Shown: positions 8,406-16,083, counted from the first letter of the stretch. The stretch is 64,000 bases of DNA from Lacrimispora saccharolytica (GCA_016899975.1 JACJJN010000009.1:46365-110364); one strand, 5' to 3'. Program-made: numbers and translations. The notes: generated from the letters alone by a model not told the origin.

Positions 8406-9470
8406 TCAAAGACCGAGAGCCATATCGCCTTCCCGGATCCATCCTTTCTTTCTCATAAGTTCAGAGAAGATCAGGGACAGCACAGCAGGAAGAATGAAGT
8501 GCAGCAGTATGATCTTTGCGAGCACGATGCCGGCTGGATCGTAGGCGATCATGGTTTCGTAAGTGGTAAGCTGTCCGACCAGTCCTGCGGATCCCATTCC
8601 GGAACCGGTGGCGTTGTTCTGCATATTTGTCAGCATGGTTCCCACAGGACCGAGAATGGCGCTGGACAGGATTGCCGGCAGCCAGATCAGCGGATGGCGC
8701 ATGATATTGGGTACCTGAAGCATGGAGGTTCCGATTCCCTGGGCGATAAAGCCGCCGAATCCGTTTTCACGGTAGCTGGCAACGGCAAATCCGATCATGT
8801 TGCAGCAGCAGCCGATGGTCGCGGCGCCGGCGGCAAGACCGGAAAGATTCAGGATGATCCCCAGTGCGGCAGAGCTGATCGGAAGGGTCAGAACTATTCC
8901 CATTACGACGGAGACGATGATACCCATCAGAAGCGGCTGCTGTTCCGTTCCCCAGTTGATAATGCTTCCAAGACCGGTCATGAGACGGGAGACTGGAGGA
9001 CCCGCCAGAAGTCCAGCAGCGCCGCCAAAGGCGATGGTGACCACAGGGGTCAGGATGATATCCAGTTTTGTTTTGCCGGAGATCAGATGCCCGAAGGTAA
9101 TGCCGACGAAAGCTGCGACGAAAGCTCCCAGAGGTTCACCTGGACCGGAAAAGATCACATTTCCGTCTACAAAGAAGGTTCCGGCGAGGAGCTGGCTGGC
9201 ATAGCCGCCGATGACTCCGGCGATGGCGGCGGATACCGTGACAAGAGAGCTTTCCCGGTATTTCACGGCGACGCCGATGCCGATGCCCGCGCTGGTCAAG
9301 GCTGCGGCGATCTTGCCGATCTGGAAGATCATATCGCCGGCGGAACCGCCGATCAGGGTGCCGATCTGCTGCAGGATCGTTCCGATAATCAGAGTTGCAA
9401 ACAGGCCGTGGGTCATTCCGCCAAGGCCGTCGATAAAGATGTGGGTGCACACCTTTTTCAGAGTTTTCAT
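8406..9470 (-). CDS. PfoR-type PTS EIIC-like membrane protein
   Basis: A 354-residue polytopic membrane protein of the PTS_EIIC_2 (PfoR) family, related to PTS transporter membrane subunits but without the usual EIIA/EIIB partners nearby. It is rich in glycine-containing hydrophobic helices (for example GGMTHGLFATLIIGTIL near the N-terminus and IILTPVVTIAFGGAAGLL later), about eight to ten segments. In Clostridium perfringens PfoR was first described as a regulator of perfringolysin; later relatives are seen as possible sugar transporters. The start at 9470 is preferred over the longer frame because GGGAGGACAAGTT lies directly before it. Substrate unknown. Confidence 0.75.
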   Translation of the reverse strand: MKTLKKVCTHIFIDGLGGMTHGLFATLIIGTILQQIGTLIGGSAGDMIFQIGKIAAALTSAGIGIGVAVKYRESSLVTVSAAIAGVIGGYASQLLAGTFFVDGNVIFSGPGEPLGAFVAAFVGITFGHLISGKTKLDIILTPVVTIAFGGAAGLLAGPPVSRLMTGLGSIINWGTEQQPLLMGIIVSVVMGIVLTLPISSAALGIILNLSGLAAGAATIGCCCNMIGFAVASYRENGFGGFIAQGIGTSMLQVPNIMRHPLIWLPAILSSAILGPVGTMLTNMQNNATGSGMGSAGLVGQLTTYETMIAYDPAGIVLAKIILLHFILPAVLSLIFSELMRKKGWIREGDMALGL

Positions 9471-9541
9471 AACTTGTCCTCCCATAAGATGATGTCTGCT
9501 GCGGAACTGTTGGGAATCCAACCAACATCCGAAACAGCTTG

Positions 9542-9581
9542 TTTACAGTCAAAGTTTACAATTGACTTTCCAGACTGTAAA
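9542..9581. promoter_or_regulatory. Candidate operator upstream of the PfoR-like gene
   Basis: TTTACAGTC and GACTGTAAA form a perfect 9-bp inverted repeat with centres about 31 bp apart, and GTCAA/TTGAC forms an inner one. The spacing is close to three helical turns. No regulator gene is adjacent, so the binding protein is unknown. Confidence 0.4.
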
Positions 9582-9727
9582 AGTCTAGCATAAAACGAAA
9601 AGGAAATCAAGTGAAGAATCGGGCAAAATGCAGGCGGGTATGTTGAAATTTTTGGATCATACTGAGAAAAAATCAAAAAAAGGTCGGAGGATATCGGGAA
9701 AAGTCAAAATTTTTAGACGCTTTCACA

Positions 9728-9756
9728 TTGACAGACGGGGAAAATGGAACTATAAT
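9728..9756 (+). promoter_or_regulatory. Consensus sigma-A promoter of the initiator tRNA
   Basis: A perfect TTGACA (9728-9733) and a perfect TATAAT (9751-9756) are separated by the ideal 17 bases, 21 bases before the initiator tRNA. This is expected for a strongly expressed tRNA. Confidence 0.9.
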
Positions 9757-9777
9757 AGAAATATCAGAAGACAACAG

Positions 9778-9851
9778 CGCGGGATGGAGCAGTCTGGAAG
9801 CTCGTCGGGCTCATAACCCGAAGGTCGCAGGTTCAAATCCTGCTCCCGCAA
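9778..9851 (+). tRNA. Initiator tRNA-fMet (CAU anticodon)
   Basis: A 74-nt cloverleaf with the marks of an initiator: a C1:A72 mismatch at the end of the acceptor stem (CGCGGGA/TCCCGCA), three G:C pairs in the anticodon stem (CGGG CTCATAA CCCG), anticodon CAT, T-arm GGTTCAAATCC, and discriminator A. No CCA is encoded. It is a single-gene unit. Confidence 0.96.
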
Positions 9852-9914
9852 TTTTTGATGCTCTTTACAGTTTCCATGTCAGGTGGAAATGTAGAGGGCA
9901 TTTCTTTTGTTTTT

Positions 9915-10037
9915 TATACAGTCTGCGCATTTGTTGCGCAGACTGTATAAAAATATAGTGTCTTTGGACATCCATCTCGTCGCGAAGCGATTTTTCATGG
10001 GCGGATGCCGCAAAAGTTCAGCAGGCTGAAACGTTAC
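9915..10037. repeat. Intergenic repeat copy, modules B-C-A
   Basis: Module B is a 15-bp hairpin TATACAGTCTGCGCA/TGCGCAGACTGTATA. Module C contains CGTCGCGAAGCGATTTTTCAT followed by GGGCGGATGCCG. Module A is the GTTCAGC...GCTGAAACGTTAC palindrome. The copy sits between the initiator tRNA and the end of the GltD-like gene; module B could also end the tRNA transcript. Confidence 0.7.
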
Positions 10038-11284
10038 TGTTTTTCAGTGACAGTTTCTTCTTTTGGAAGACTCTGCATATAAGCGTCCATTGCCTCTGCA
10101 ACGACTTTGAAATGTGCAACCGCTTCAACAACCGTCCGGGCGCCGTTCACTACATCGCCGCTGGCGAAGATCTCCGGACGAGAGGTATGTCCTTCCTCGT
10201 CAGTCAGAAGAAGTCCGCGGCTGTTGACATCCAGTCCTTTGGTGGTGTTGACCAGTTTGTTTTTCGGTCCCTGGCTGATGGAGATGATCACGCTGTCTGC
10301 CGGGTAAAGCTTCTCAGTTCCGGGAATCTGTTCCACAGAACCGTCTTCCTTTTCCAGGGCATCAGCAAAGATGACGCCGTCATCGGTGATTTCCACCGGG
10401 ATCTTGCTGTAAATAAATTCCACGCCTTCCAGAACGGCGTACTCGTACTCGTGCTTGCTTGCCGCAACGGTGGAGGTGCGGGAGAAGCACTGCAGAGAAC
10501 GGACTCCTTTTCGAAGCGCCGTGCGGGCAACATCCATGGCGGCGTTTCCGGCGCCGATCACGATCACATGCTTGCCCAGGTGGAAACTGTCAGGGTTGTT
10601 CAGGTAATTGATCCCAAAGTGTACATGACCCAGGGTCTCCCCTTTGATGTGCAGCGCGTTGGGACGCCACACTCCGGTTCCGATAAAAATAGATTTGTAG
10701 CCGTCGCGGAGCAGATCGTCAATGGAGATGGCTCCGCCGATGGTCGTGTTCGGACGAACTTTGATATCTTTCAGGATCAGATGGCGGTACTCGAAATCAT
10801 CGAGAATGCTTTTGGGAAGCCGGAATTCCGGAATGCCGTAGCGCAGGACGCCGCCGATCTTGTCCTTGCCTTCAAAAATCGTGACCTGATAGCCCTTGCG
10901 CGCCAGAAGGACAGCGATGGTCAGGCCGGCAGGACCGGAACCGATGATCGCCACACGGATTCCATTGGACGGAGCAGGACCTTTGACCATTTTGGAACTG
11001 TAGGTACTGGAAATATAGTTTTCGATGGTTGAAAAATGTACCGGAGCGCCTTTTTTTCCAAGCACGCAGTGGCCTTCACACTGGTTTTCGTGATTGCAGA
11101 CCAGACTGCATACCGTGGTCAGAGGGTTGTTTTCAAAGAGCATCCATCCTGCCTCATCCAGTTTTCCGTTGAGCATCAGCTGGATGACGGTAGGGATCGG
11201 TGTGTGGATGGGGCAGCCTTTCTGACACTGGGGAACTTTACAGTTCAGACAACGGTTCGCTTCGTCTAATACATGAATTGCCAT
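10034..11284 (-). CDS. GltD-like NAD(P)H-dependent oxidoreductase (glutamate synthase small-subunit type)
   Basis: A 416-residue flavoprotein of the GltD/PreT/NfnB-like family. The N-terminal cysteine region that holds iron-sulfur clusters is CLNCKVPQCQKGCP and CSLVCNHENQCEGHC; the FAD-binding GSGPAGL and NAD(P)H-binding IGAGNAAMDVA follow, and EIFASGDVVNGARTV closes the second nucleotide fold. No glutamate synthase large subunit is adjacent, so it may serve another electron-transfer partner. ATG 11284 is preferred because GAAAGGAAAG precedes it; the longer frame lacks a site. It is a single-gene unit flanked on both sides by copies of the intergenic repeat. Confidence 0.85.
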   Translation of the reverse strand: MAIHVLDEANRCLNCKVPQCQKGCPIHTPIPTVIQLMLNGKLDEAGWMLFENNPLTTVCSLVCNHENQCEGHCVLGKKGAPVHFSTIENYISSTYSSKMVKGPAPSNGIRVAIIGSGPAGLTIAVLLARKGYQVTIFEGKDKIGGVLRYGIPEFRLPKSILDDFEYRHLILKDIKVRPNTTIGGAISIDDLLRDGYKSIFIGTGVWRPNALHIKGETLGHVHFGINYLNNPDSFHLGKHVIVIGAGNAAMDVARTALRKGVRSLQCFSRTSTVAASKHEYEYAVLEGVEFIYSKIPVEITDDGVIFADALEKEDGSVEQIPGTEKLYPADSVIISISQGPKNKLVNTTKGLDVNSRGLLLTDEEGHTSRPEIFASGDVVNGARTVVEAVAHFKVVAEAMDAYMQSLPKEETVTEKQ

Positions 11285-11343
11285 AACATCTTTCCTTTCA
11301 TAAGATGACCGCCGGATCTTACGAACCAATATACGGAGGTATG

Positions 11344-11390
11344 AACAGTAACTCTGCGCAGTAAATGCGCAGACCTGACTGAATAGTTAC
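11344..11390. repeat. Intergenic repeat copy, modules B and part of A
   Basis: TCTGCGCAGTAAATGCGCAGA forms the module B hairpin, enclosed by GTAACT and AGTTAC from module A. It lies upstream of the GltD-like gene. Confidence 0.6.
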
Positions 11391-11516
11391 ATTCTATCTA
11401 CTATTGTACTTGGAATCGCTGAAAATGTAAAGGTTGACAAGTGAAAAGAGGATGAAATAAAATATAAGAAGCAAAAGGCATTTTTTCAATGCCAATAACA
11501 GTTCAGGAGATAGAAA

Positions 11517-12323
11517 ATGGCAAAAAAAGGAAAGAAAAAATCAGGAAGTACAGCCGGAAAAATTCTCTGGAGGGTTCTGTTCGTCCTGGCGCTGTGTGTA
11601 CTTGTTTTTTCTGTATATAATCTGATCCAGATATTCCTCTCATACAAGGAGGGCACGGATGAATACGATGAGCTGCGGCAGTATACGGCTGCTGTGACGC
11701 CGGCTGCGGAACAGCCCCAGACAGATGACAGCAGCAGTGTGGAGGAACAGTCGGCTCAGCCGCCGCTGACGGTGGATTTTGCGTCTCTTCAGGCGATCAA
11801 TCCGGATGTGAAAGGATGGCTGTACATCGAAACTTTGGATATCAGTTATCCCATCGTTCAGGGAGCGGACAACGACGAGTATCTGCATACGACTTATGAA
11901 GGAAACAGCAACTATGCGGGATCTATATTTGTGGATTATCAGAACAGCGGGGATTTTTCCGACTGCAATACCATCGTGTATGGCCATAATATGAAAAATC
12001 AGTCCATGTTCGGAAAGCTGAAATTTTTCAAGGAGAGGGAGAGCTATAAGGACAGTGTCTATTTCTGGATCCTTACCCCGGAAGGAAATTACCGGTATCA
12101 GGCGTTCAGCGCCTTTTATACCGATGCGGTAAGTGACGCGTACACACTGTTTTCCGGTCCGGGAGAAGCATTTACCCAGTATCAGGCGGATATGGCAGCC
12201 AGAAGCGAGATTCCTCTGGAAGTTCCGGCGATGGATGAAAACAGCAAGATTGTTACACTTTCCACCTGTGCGGCGAGAGATTCCTCTCAGCGTTTTGTGG
12301 TGCAGGGAGTAAGGATATCGTAA
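11517..12323 (+). CDS. srtB: Class B sortase
   Basis: A 268-residue membrane-anchored transpeptidase that would link surface proteins to peptidoglycan. An N-terminal lysine-rich stretch precedes a single membrane helix (about residues 16-43); the catalytic domain carries His157 in VYGHNMKNQSMF, Cys251 in TLSTCAAR and Arg259 in SQRFVVQG. The segment WLYIETLDISYPIVQG and YLHTTYEGNSNYAGSIF is typical of SrtB. An AGGAGAT site precedes ATG. No protein with an NPxTN-like sorting signal is found in this window, so its substrates are elsewhere. The sirtuin gene follows after 24 bases. Confidence 0.92.
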   Translation: MAKKGKKKSGSTAGKILWRVLFVLALCVLVFSVYNLIQIFLSYKEGTDEYDELRQYTAAVTPAAEQPQTDDSSSVEEQSAQPPLTVDFASLQAINPDVKGWLYIETLDISYPIVQGADNDEYLHTTYEGNSNYAGSIFVDYQNSGDFSDCNTIVYGHNMKNQSMFGKLKFFKERESYKDSVYFWILTPEGNYRYQAFSAFYTDAVSDAYTLFSGPGEAFTQYQADMAARSEIPLEVPAMDENSKIVTLSTCAARDSSQRFVVQGVRIS

Positions 12324-12347
12324 GCGGACAGCTTGGGGAGGAGAAAA

Positions 12348-13073
12348 ATGGAGAAAATCGAGAGACTGCAGCAGATCATCAACCGATGTGACCGGCTGGT
12401 GTTTTTTGGAGGAGCGGGTGTGTCCACGGAGAGCGGAATTCCGGATTTCAGAAGTGTGGACGGGCTGTATCATCAAAAGTATGAGTATCCGCCGGAGACG
12501 ATCCTGAGTCACAGTTTTTTTATGAGACATCCGGAGGAATTTTTCCGCTTTTACCGGGAAAAGATGCTGGTGCTGGATGCGGCACCAAACGCAGCACACA
12601 AAAAGCTGGCGGAACTGGAACAGGCGGGAAAGCTGAAGGCAGTGGTGACCCAGAATATTGACGGTCTCCATCAGGCAGCCGGGAGCCGGAAGGTTCTGGA
12701 GCTGCATGGCAGCATCCACAGAAATTACTGTATGAACTGCGGTGCGTTTTATGATGCGCAGTATATCAGGGACACGGATGGTGTTCCGCGGTGTAAACAC
12801 TGCAAGGGAATTGTGAAACCGGACGTTGTCCTGTATGAGGAAGCCCTGGACCAGAAGATTATGGAAGAGTCGGTAAATGCTATTTCAGAAGCAGATGTAT
12901 TGATCGTAGGGGGAACGTCCCTGGCGGTTTATCCGGCGGCGGGGCTGCTCAGATATTTTCAGGGAGAAGCGCTGATCGTGCTGAACCGGAGCGCCACACC
13001 GGTGGACGGCAATGCGGATCTGCTGATCGAAGAACCAATCGGGCAGGTGATGGCCCGGATAAAAGTGAGGTAG
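12348..13073 (+). CDS. cobB: NAD-dependent protein deacylase (sirtuin)
   Basis: A 241-residue Sir2-family enzyme that removes acyl groups from lysines using NAD. Motifs in order: GAGVSTESGIPDFRS near the N-terminus, VVTQNIDGLHQAAG with the catalytic His in LELHGSIHRN, a zinc site C-x2-C (YCMNCGAF) and C-x2-C (RCKHCKGI), then IVKPDVVLYEE and VGGTSLAVYPAA. ATG 12348 was chosen because GGGGAGGAG precedes it; an upstream TTG would place that site inside the gene. It lies between sortase and a DUF951 gene and is probably cotranscribed with both. Confidence 0.92.
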   Translation: MEKIERLQQIINRCDRLVFFGGAGVSTESGIPDFRSVDGLYHQKYEYPPETILSHSFFMRHPEEFFRFYREKMLVLDAAPNAAHKKLAELEQAGKLKAVVTQNIDGLHQAAGSRKVLELHGSIHRNYCMNCGAFYDAQYIRDTDGVPRCKHCKGIVKPDVVLYEEALDQKIMEESVNAISEADVLIVGGTSLAVYPAAGLLRYFQGEALIVLNRSATPVDGNADLLIEEPIGQVMARIKVR

Positions 13074-13075
13074 TT

Positions 13076-13258
13076 ATGAATTACGAAGTTGGAGATATTG
13101 TGAAATTGAAAAAGCCGCATCCTTGCGGCAGCAGTGAGTGGGAAATTCTTCGCGTGGGCGCGGACTTCAGGCTGAAGTGCGTCGGCTGCGGACACCAGAT
13201 CATGATCGCGCGGAAGCTGGTGGAAAAAAATACGAGAGGCCTTCGGAAGAAAGAGTAG
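13076..13258 (+). CDS. DUF951 domain small protein
   Basis: A 60-residue protein with the DUF951 layout: GDIVKLKKPHPCGSSEWEI, then LKCVGCGHQIMIARK. The three conserved cysteines (CG, CVGC) suggest a small metal or nucleic-acid-binding fold, but no function is established. It starts 2 bases after the sirtuin stop, so translation is probably coupled. In other Firmicutes DUF951 genes are often near ssb/rpsF genes; here they are about 3 kb away. Confidence 0.85.
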   Translation: MNYEVGDIVKLKKPHPCGSSEWEILRVGADFRLKCVGCGHQIMIARKLVEKNTRGLRKKE

Positions 13259-13275
13259 AGTATGCCTGAATATGT

Positions 13276-13565
13276 GTTTCTGCAGTCTGCACGCTCCCGA
13301 TAGACGGAGTGCCTGCAGAAAATTTAGCGGATAGAACATGAAAACGGCGGACAGATATGGGCATCTATGGATCCTTTCGGATCCTGCCCGTGTCTGTCCG
13401 CTGTTTATTCCCGCGGGCAATGAGCCAAGCGGACATGCTTGCATGTCCATTTGGCGGTGCTGTGTGCCGGTGGCACACGGTTAGCGCTGACCGGAGCGGA
13501 GCGAAGACCAAAAACCTCGTGGTTTGCCGCAGGGTTTTTGAACCTCGCGTATTGTCGAAAGATTT
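13276..13565. repeat. Cluster of short palindromes between DUF951 and hydrogenase genes
   Basis: About 300 bases without a gene contain several stems in a row: TTTCTGCAG/CTGCAGAAA enclosing GCACGCTCC/GGAGTGC; a long terminator-like hairpin AACGGCGGACAG/CTGTCCGCTGTT (13342-13407) with loop stem GGATCCTTTCGGATCC; GGACATGCTTGCATGTCC; GTGTGCCGGTGGCACAC; and AAAAACCTCG...GGGTTTTT. The second can terminate both convergent transcripts. The others have no clear function. Confidence 0.6.
13342..13407. terminator. Long bidirectional terminator-like hairpin
   Basis: AACGGCGGACAG pairs with CTGTCCGCTGTT and TGGGCA with TGCCCG, with GGATCC/GGATCC forming the tip. It lies between the convergent DUF951 and hydrogenase-rubrerythrin genes. 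Confidence 0.6.
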
Positions 13566-13568
13566 TAT

Positions 13569-15662
13569 TTAATAGTTTTTCTTATGTACTTCAAAGTAGG
13601 ACTGGCTGTAGCTGCAGACAGGGCATATTTCCGGAGCGGAGGTTCCCACATGAATGTGTCCGCAGACACGGCATTCCCAGACCGTTTCTTCGATTTTCTC
13701 GAATACCTGTCCCTTTTCCAGATTTTCCAGCAGCTGTCTGTAACGTTCTTCGTGGCGTTTTTCGATTGCGCCGACTTTCCGGAAGCGCTCTGCCAGGTCA
13801 TGGAAGCCTTCTTCCTCGGCGTCTTTCGCCATACGGTCATACATATCGGTCCACTCGTAATTTTCGCCGGTCGCTGCGGCCAGAAGGTTTTCCGCGCTTG
13901 TTCCCAGATGTCCAAGCTCCTGATACCAGAGGCGGGCATGTTCCTGTTCGTTGCGCGCTGTCATCAGGAATAATTCCGCGATCTGTTCATATCCTTCTCT
14001 CTGGGCGATCTGAGCAAAGAAGGTGTATTTGTTTCTTGCCTGGCTTTCACCGGCAAAGGCTTCCTGAAGATTCTTTTCTGTTTTTGTACCTGCATAGGGA
14101 GAGGTTCCGGATGCGGACGGTACTTCTTCTAACTTTTCGAAAGAAGATGCCGGCTGTTTGCAGATCGGGCAGGTATAATCCTCCGGAAGAGTTTCTCCTT
14201 CATAAATATAACCGCAGATCTTACATTTCCATTTTGTCATTGCTTCTGTTCCTTTCTTTTTGTCATTCTTCGTTTCCTGTTTTTTTGTGCCTTGTTTTAA
14301 GTCCCCGGCTCTGCTGATATAAGCAGTGTGAAGCATCTTTTCCGCCAGTTCACTAAGCGGTTTTCCATAGAAATCCAGGTAAAGCTGTTTGATTTCCGGA
14401 TTTTCGTGACTGAGACGCAGGGTCATCTGCTCGTCGCGGCGGTACAGGCCGGCGATTCGGGCTTTGCGTACGTCGTCGGCGTCTGCTTCCAGATTTCGCG
14501 GCTGGCCTCCGCCGCCGATACATCCGCCCGGACAAGTCATCACTTCAATAAAGTGATATTCTTTTGTGCCTTCTTTTACGCGCTCAATTATCTTGCGGGT
14601 GTTTTGCGTGCCGTGTACGGCGGCTACATTGATCTGCATCCCGGCGATTTCCAGACTTGCCTCACGGATTCCCTCATAACCCCGGACAGGTTTCAGCGTA
14701 TAGAAATCTTTCGGAGCATTTTCACCGGTGATGTACGTATATGCCGTTCGCAGCGCTGCTTCCATGACTCCGCCGGTATTTCCGAAAATCACGCCGGCGC
14801 CGGATGCCTCTCCCATCAGACGATCGTAGGCGCTGTCTTCCAGAGACTGGAAATCGATGCCTTCTTCTTTTGCCCAGCGCGCCAGTTCACGGGTCGTGAT
14901 CACATGATCCATATCACGCATGTCCGGGATTCCCAGCATTTTTCCGGCCGCGTTCATTTCCTGGCGGCGGATCTCAAACTTTTTGGCGGTGCATGGAGTC
15001 AAGGCGACATTGACAATTTTTGTCGGATCGATTCTCATTTTCTTTGCGAAATACGTTTTGATCGTCGGTCCCTGCATTCCGATCGGGCTTTTGGATGTGG
15101 AGATGTTTGGAAGAAGTTCCGGATAGTAGGTCTCCGCAAACTTTACCCATGCCGGACAGCAGCTGGTAAACTGCGGAAGCGGCGCTGTCTTTTTGGTAAT
15201 CCTTTCAATCAGCTCGCTTGCCTCTTCCACGATGGTAAGGTCTGCTGCAAAGTTGGTATCCAATACATAATCCGCCCCGAGCGCACGGAGAAGCGCAACC
15301 ATTTTGCCCTGAACAAATTCTCCGGGCTGCATGCCGAACGCTTCGCCAAGAGCCGCACGGACGGACGGCGAAGTGCTGACAATGACTACTTTTTCCGGAT
15401 CGTTGACGGCGGCTCTCACATCCGGGTATTCATACACCTCCGTGATGCTCGCCGGCGGACAGACGTTGGCGCACTGTCCACAGTGGATACAGATAGCCTT
15501 TCCTCCCGTCTCCTCCAGGGTATAGGTCCCAAGAACGCCGATCACATTGGTACATACCTCTTTGCACATTCCGCATTTGATACAAGTTTCTTCGTTTCGG
15601 CAAATACTCGGATTGTCTGTTTCAATCGGTACCCGCACAGACAGCGGCAAATGCCTTGTCAT
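13569..15662 (-). CDS. [FeFe] hydrogenase fused to rubredoxin-rubrerythrin
   Basis: A single 697-residue frame. Residues 1-455 are a monomeric [FeFe] hydrogenase: two [4Fe-4S] sites (C27/30/33/37 and C58/61/64/68), then H-cluster motifs TSCCPAW (C168, C169), TPCTAKKFE (C224, Thr instead of the usual Met before PC) and [12 protein letters not shown] (C377, C381). Residues 456-474 are a lysine-rich linker. Residues 475-697 form a rubredoxin (C480/483/498/501), a ferritin-like di-iron domain with [11 protein letters not shown] and [10 protein letters not shown], and a second rubredoxin (C664/667/680/683). The start at 15662 has GGAGAGGATTTT before it. An internal ATG at 14240 (Met475) has AAAGGA about 10 bases upstream, so a separate rubrerythrin may also be made. 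Transcription is controlled by a c-di-GMP riboswitch. The enzyme would couple hydrogen metabolism and peroxide or oxygen reduction in the cytoplasm. Confidence 0.85.
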   Translation of the reverse strand: MTRHLPLSVRVPIETDNPSICRNEETCIKCGMCKEVCTNVIGVLGTYTLEETGGKAICIHCGQCANVCPPASITEVYEYPDVRAAVNDPEKVVIVSTSPSVRAALGEAFGMQPGEFVQGKMVALLRALGADYVLDTNFAADLTIVEEASELIERITKKTAPLPQFTSCCPAWVKFAETYYPELLPNISTSKSPIGMQGPTIKTYFAKKMRIDPTKIVNVALTPCTAKKFEIRRQEMNAAGKMLGIPDMRDMDHVITTRELARWAKEEGIDFQSLEDSAYDRLMGEASGAGVIFGNTGGVMEAALRTAYTYITGENAPKDFYTLKPVRGYEGIREASLEIAGMQINVAAVHGTQNTRKIIERVKEGTKEYHFIEVMTCPGGCIGGGGQPRNLEADADDVRKARIAGLYRRDEQMTLRLSHENPEIKQLYLDFYGKPLSELAEKMLHTAYISRAGDLKQGTKKQETKNDKKKGTEAMTKWKCKICGYIYEGETLPEDYTCPICKQPASSFEKLEEVPSASGTSPYAGTKTEKNLQEAFAGESQARNKYTFFAQIAQREGYEQIAELFLMTARNEQEHARLWYQELGHLGTSAENLLAAATGENYEWTDMYDRMAKDAEEEGFHDLAERFRKVGAIEKRHEERYRQLLENLEKGQVFEKIEETVWECRVCGHIHVGTSAPEICPVCSYSQSYFEVHKKNY

Positions 15663-15744
15663 AAAATCCTCTCCTTTTCTTTTGAATTTTCGATTGTGGA
15701 TCTTCCGCAATTGAATGATTTGGAAAAACAGGAATAAAATATAA

Positions 15745-15776
15745 CAAAAAACGGATAAAACATTCGTTTTATCCGT
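15745..15776 (-). terminator. Riboswitch expression-platform terminator
   Basis: On the minus strand ACGGATAAAA pairs with TTTTATCCGT across CGAATG, followed by TTTTTT. It lies about 30 bases after the c-di-GMP aptamer and about 85 bases before the hydrogenase start, the normal place for a transcription-attenuating terminator. Confidence 0.85.
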
Positions 15777-15807
15777 TGCACAATATCTATCGGGAAATCC
15801 GGTAAGA

Positions 15808-15905
15808 TTCTATTACTGCAACTGGCTGTCATTCTCATGTTACATGGATTAGACCCTATAGCTTTGCGTCGCCATCTTTCGAAGGTTTTGCCAAAAATTA
15901 TTCGG
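15808..15905 (-). ncRNA. Cyclic-di-GMP-I (GEMM) riboswitch aptamer
   Basis: Read on the minus strand, the sequence shows the GEMM-I core in order: GGCAAAACC, a P2 stem closed by the GAAA tetraloop (CTTCGAAAGATGG), the invariant GACGCAAAGC, the tetraloop receptor GGGTCTAA, and the closing segment ACAGCCAGTTGC. The terminator that follows implies control by premature termination. A TTGACA box at 15949-15944 suggests a promoter just upstream, though its -10 box is poor. A cGAMP-selective variant of the same fold cannot be excluded from sequence alone. Confidence 0.85.
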
Positions 15906-15975
15906 TTGTTTTCTGTTATCATCAAACCATATTCTTCAAATTTTGTCAAGTATTTCTAATACTAAAGTATGTTTT

Positions 15976-16062
15976 GGTTAAAGGCGGACGAAAGTGACCA
16001 GGGGCAGCCGCCCGCCGAACACACATGCCATCGGTCCCTGTCAGCTTTCGTCCGTTTTACCC
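15976..16062 (-). repeat. Two-copy structured element, copy 1
   Basis: Read on the minus strand: a stem CGGACGAAAG/CTTTCGTCCG continued by TGACAGGG/CCCTGGTCA, enclosing a loop with GATGGCATGTGTG and GGCGGCTG. The same stem and loop words occur in plus orientation near 40.34 kb. It lies between the hydrogenase leader and the rpsF promoter. No protein is encoded. Confidence 0.65.
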
Positions 16063-16083
16063 AAAGAAAAAAATCCATAACTC

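Noticed and set aside
6343..8442. 699-residue minus-strand frame
   Set aside because: Antisense of the serine hydrolase gene, with no ribosome site or recognisable domain.
13260..13570. CRISPR-like array
   Set aside because: The palindromes differ from each other in sequence and length and have no regular spacing.
15659..15949. 96-residue minus-strand frame upstream of the hydrogenase
   Set aside because: It runs through the c-di-GMP aptamer and terminator; its translation resembles no protein and the RNA motifs explain the sequence.
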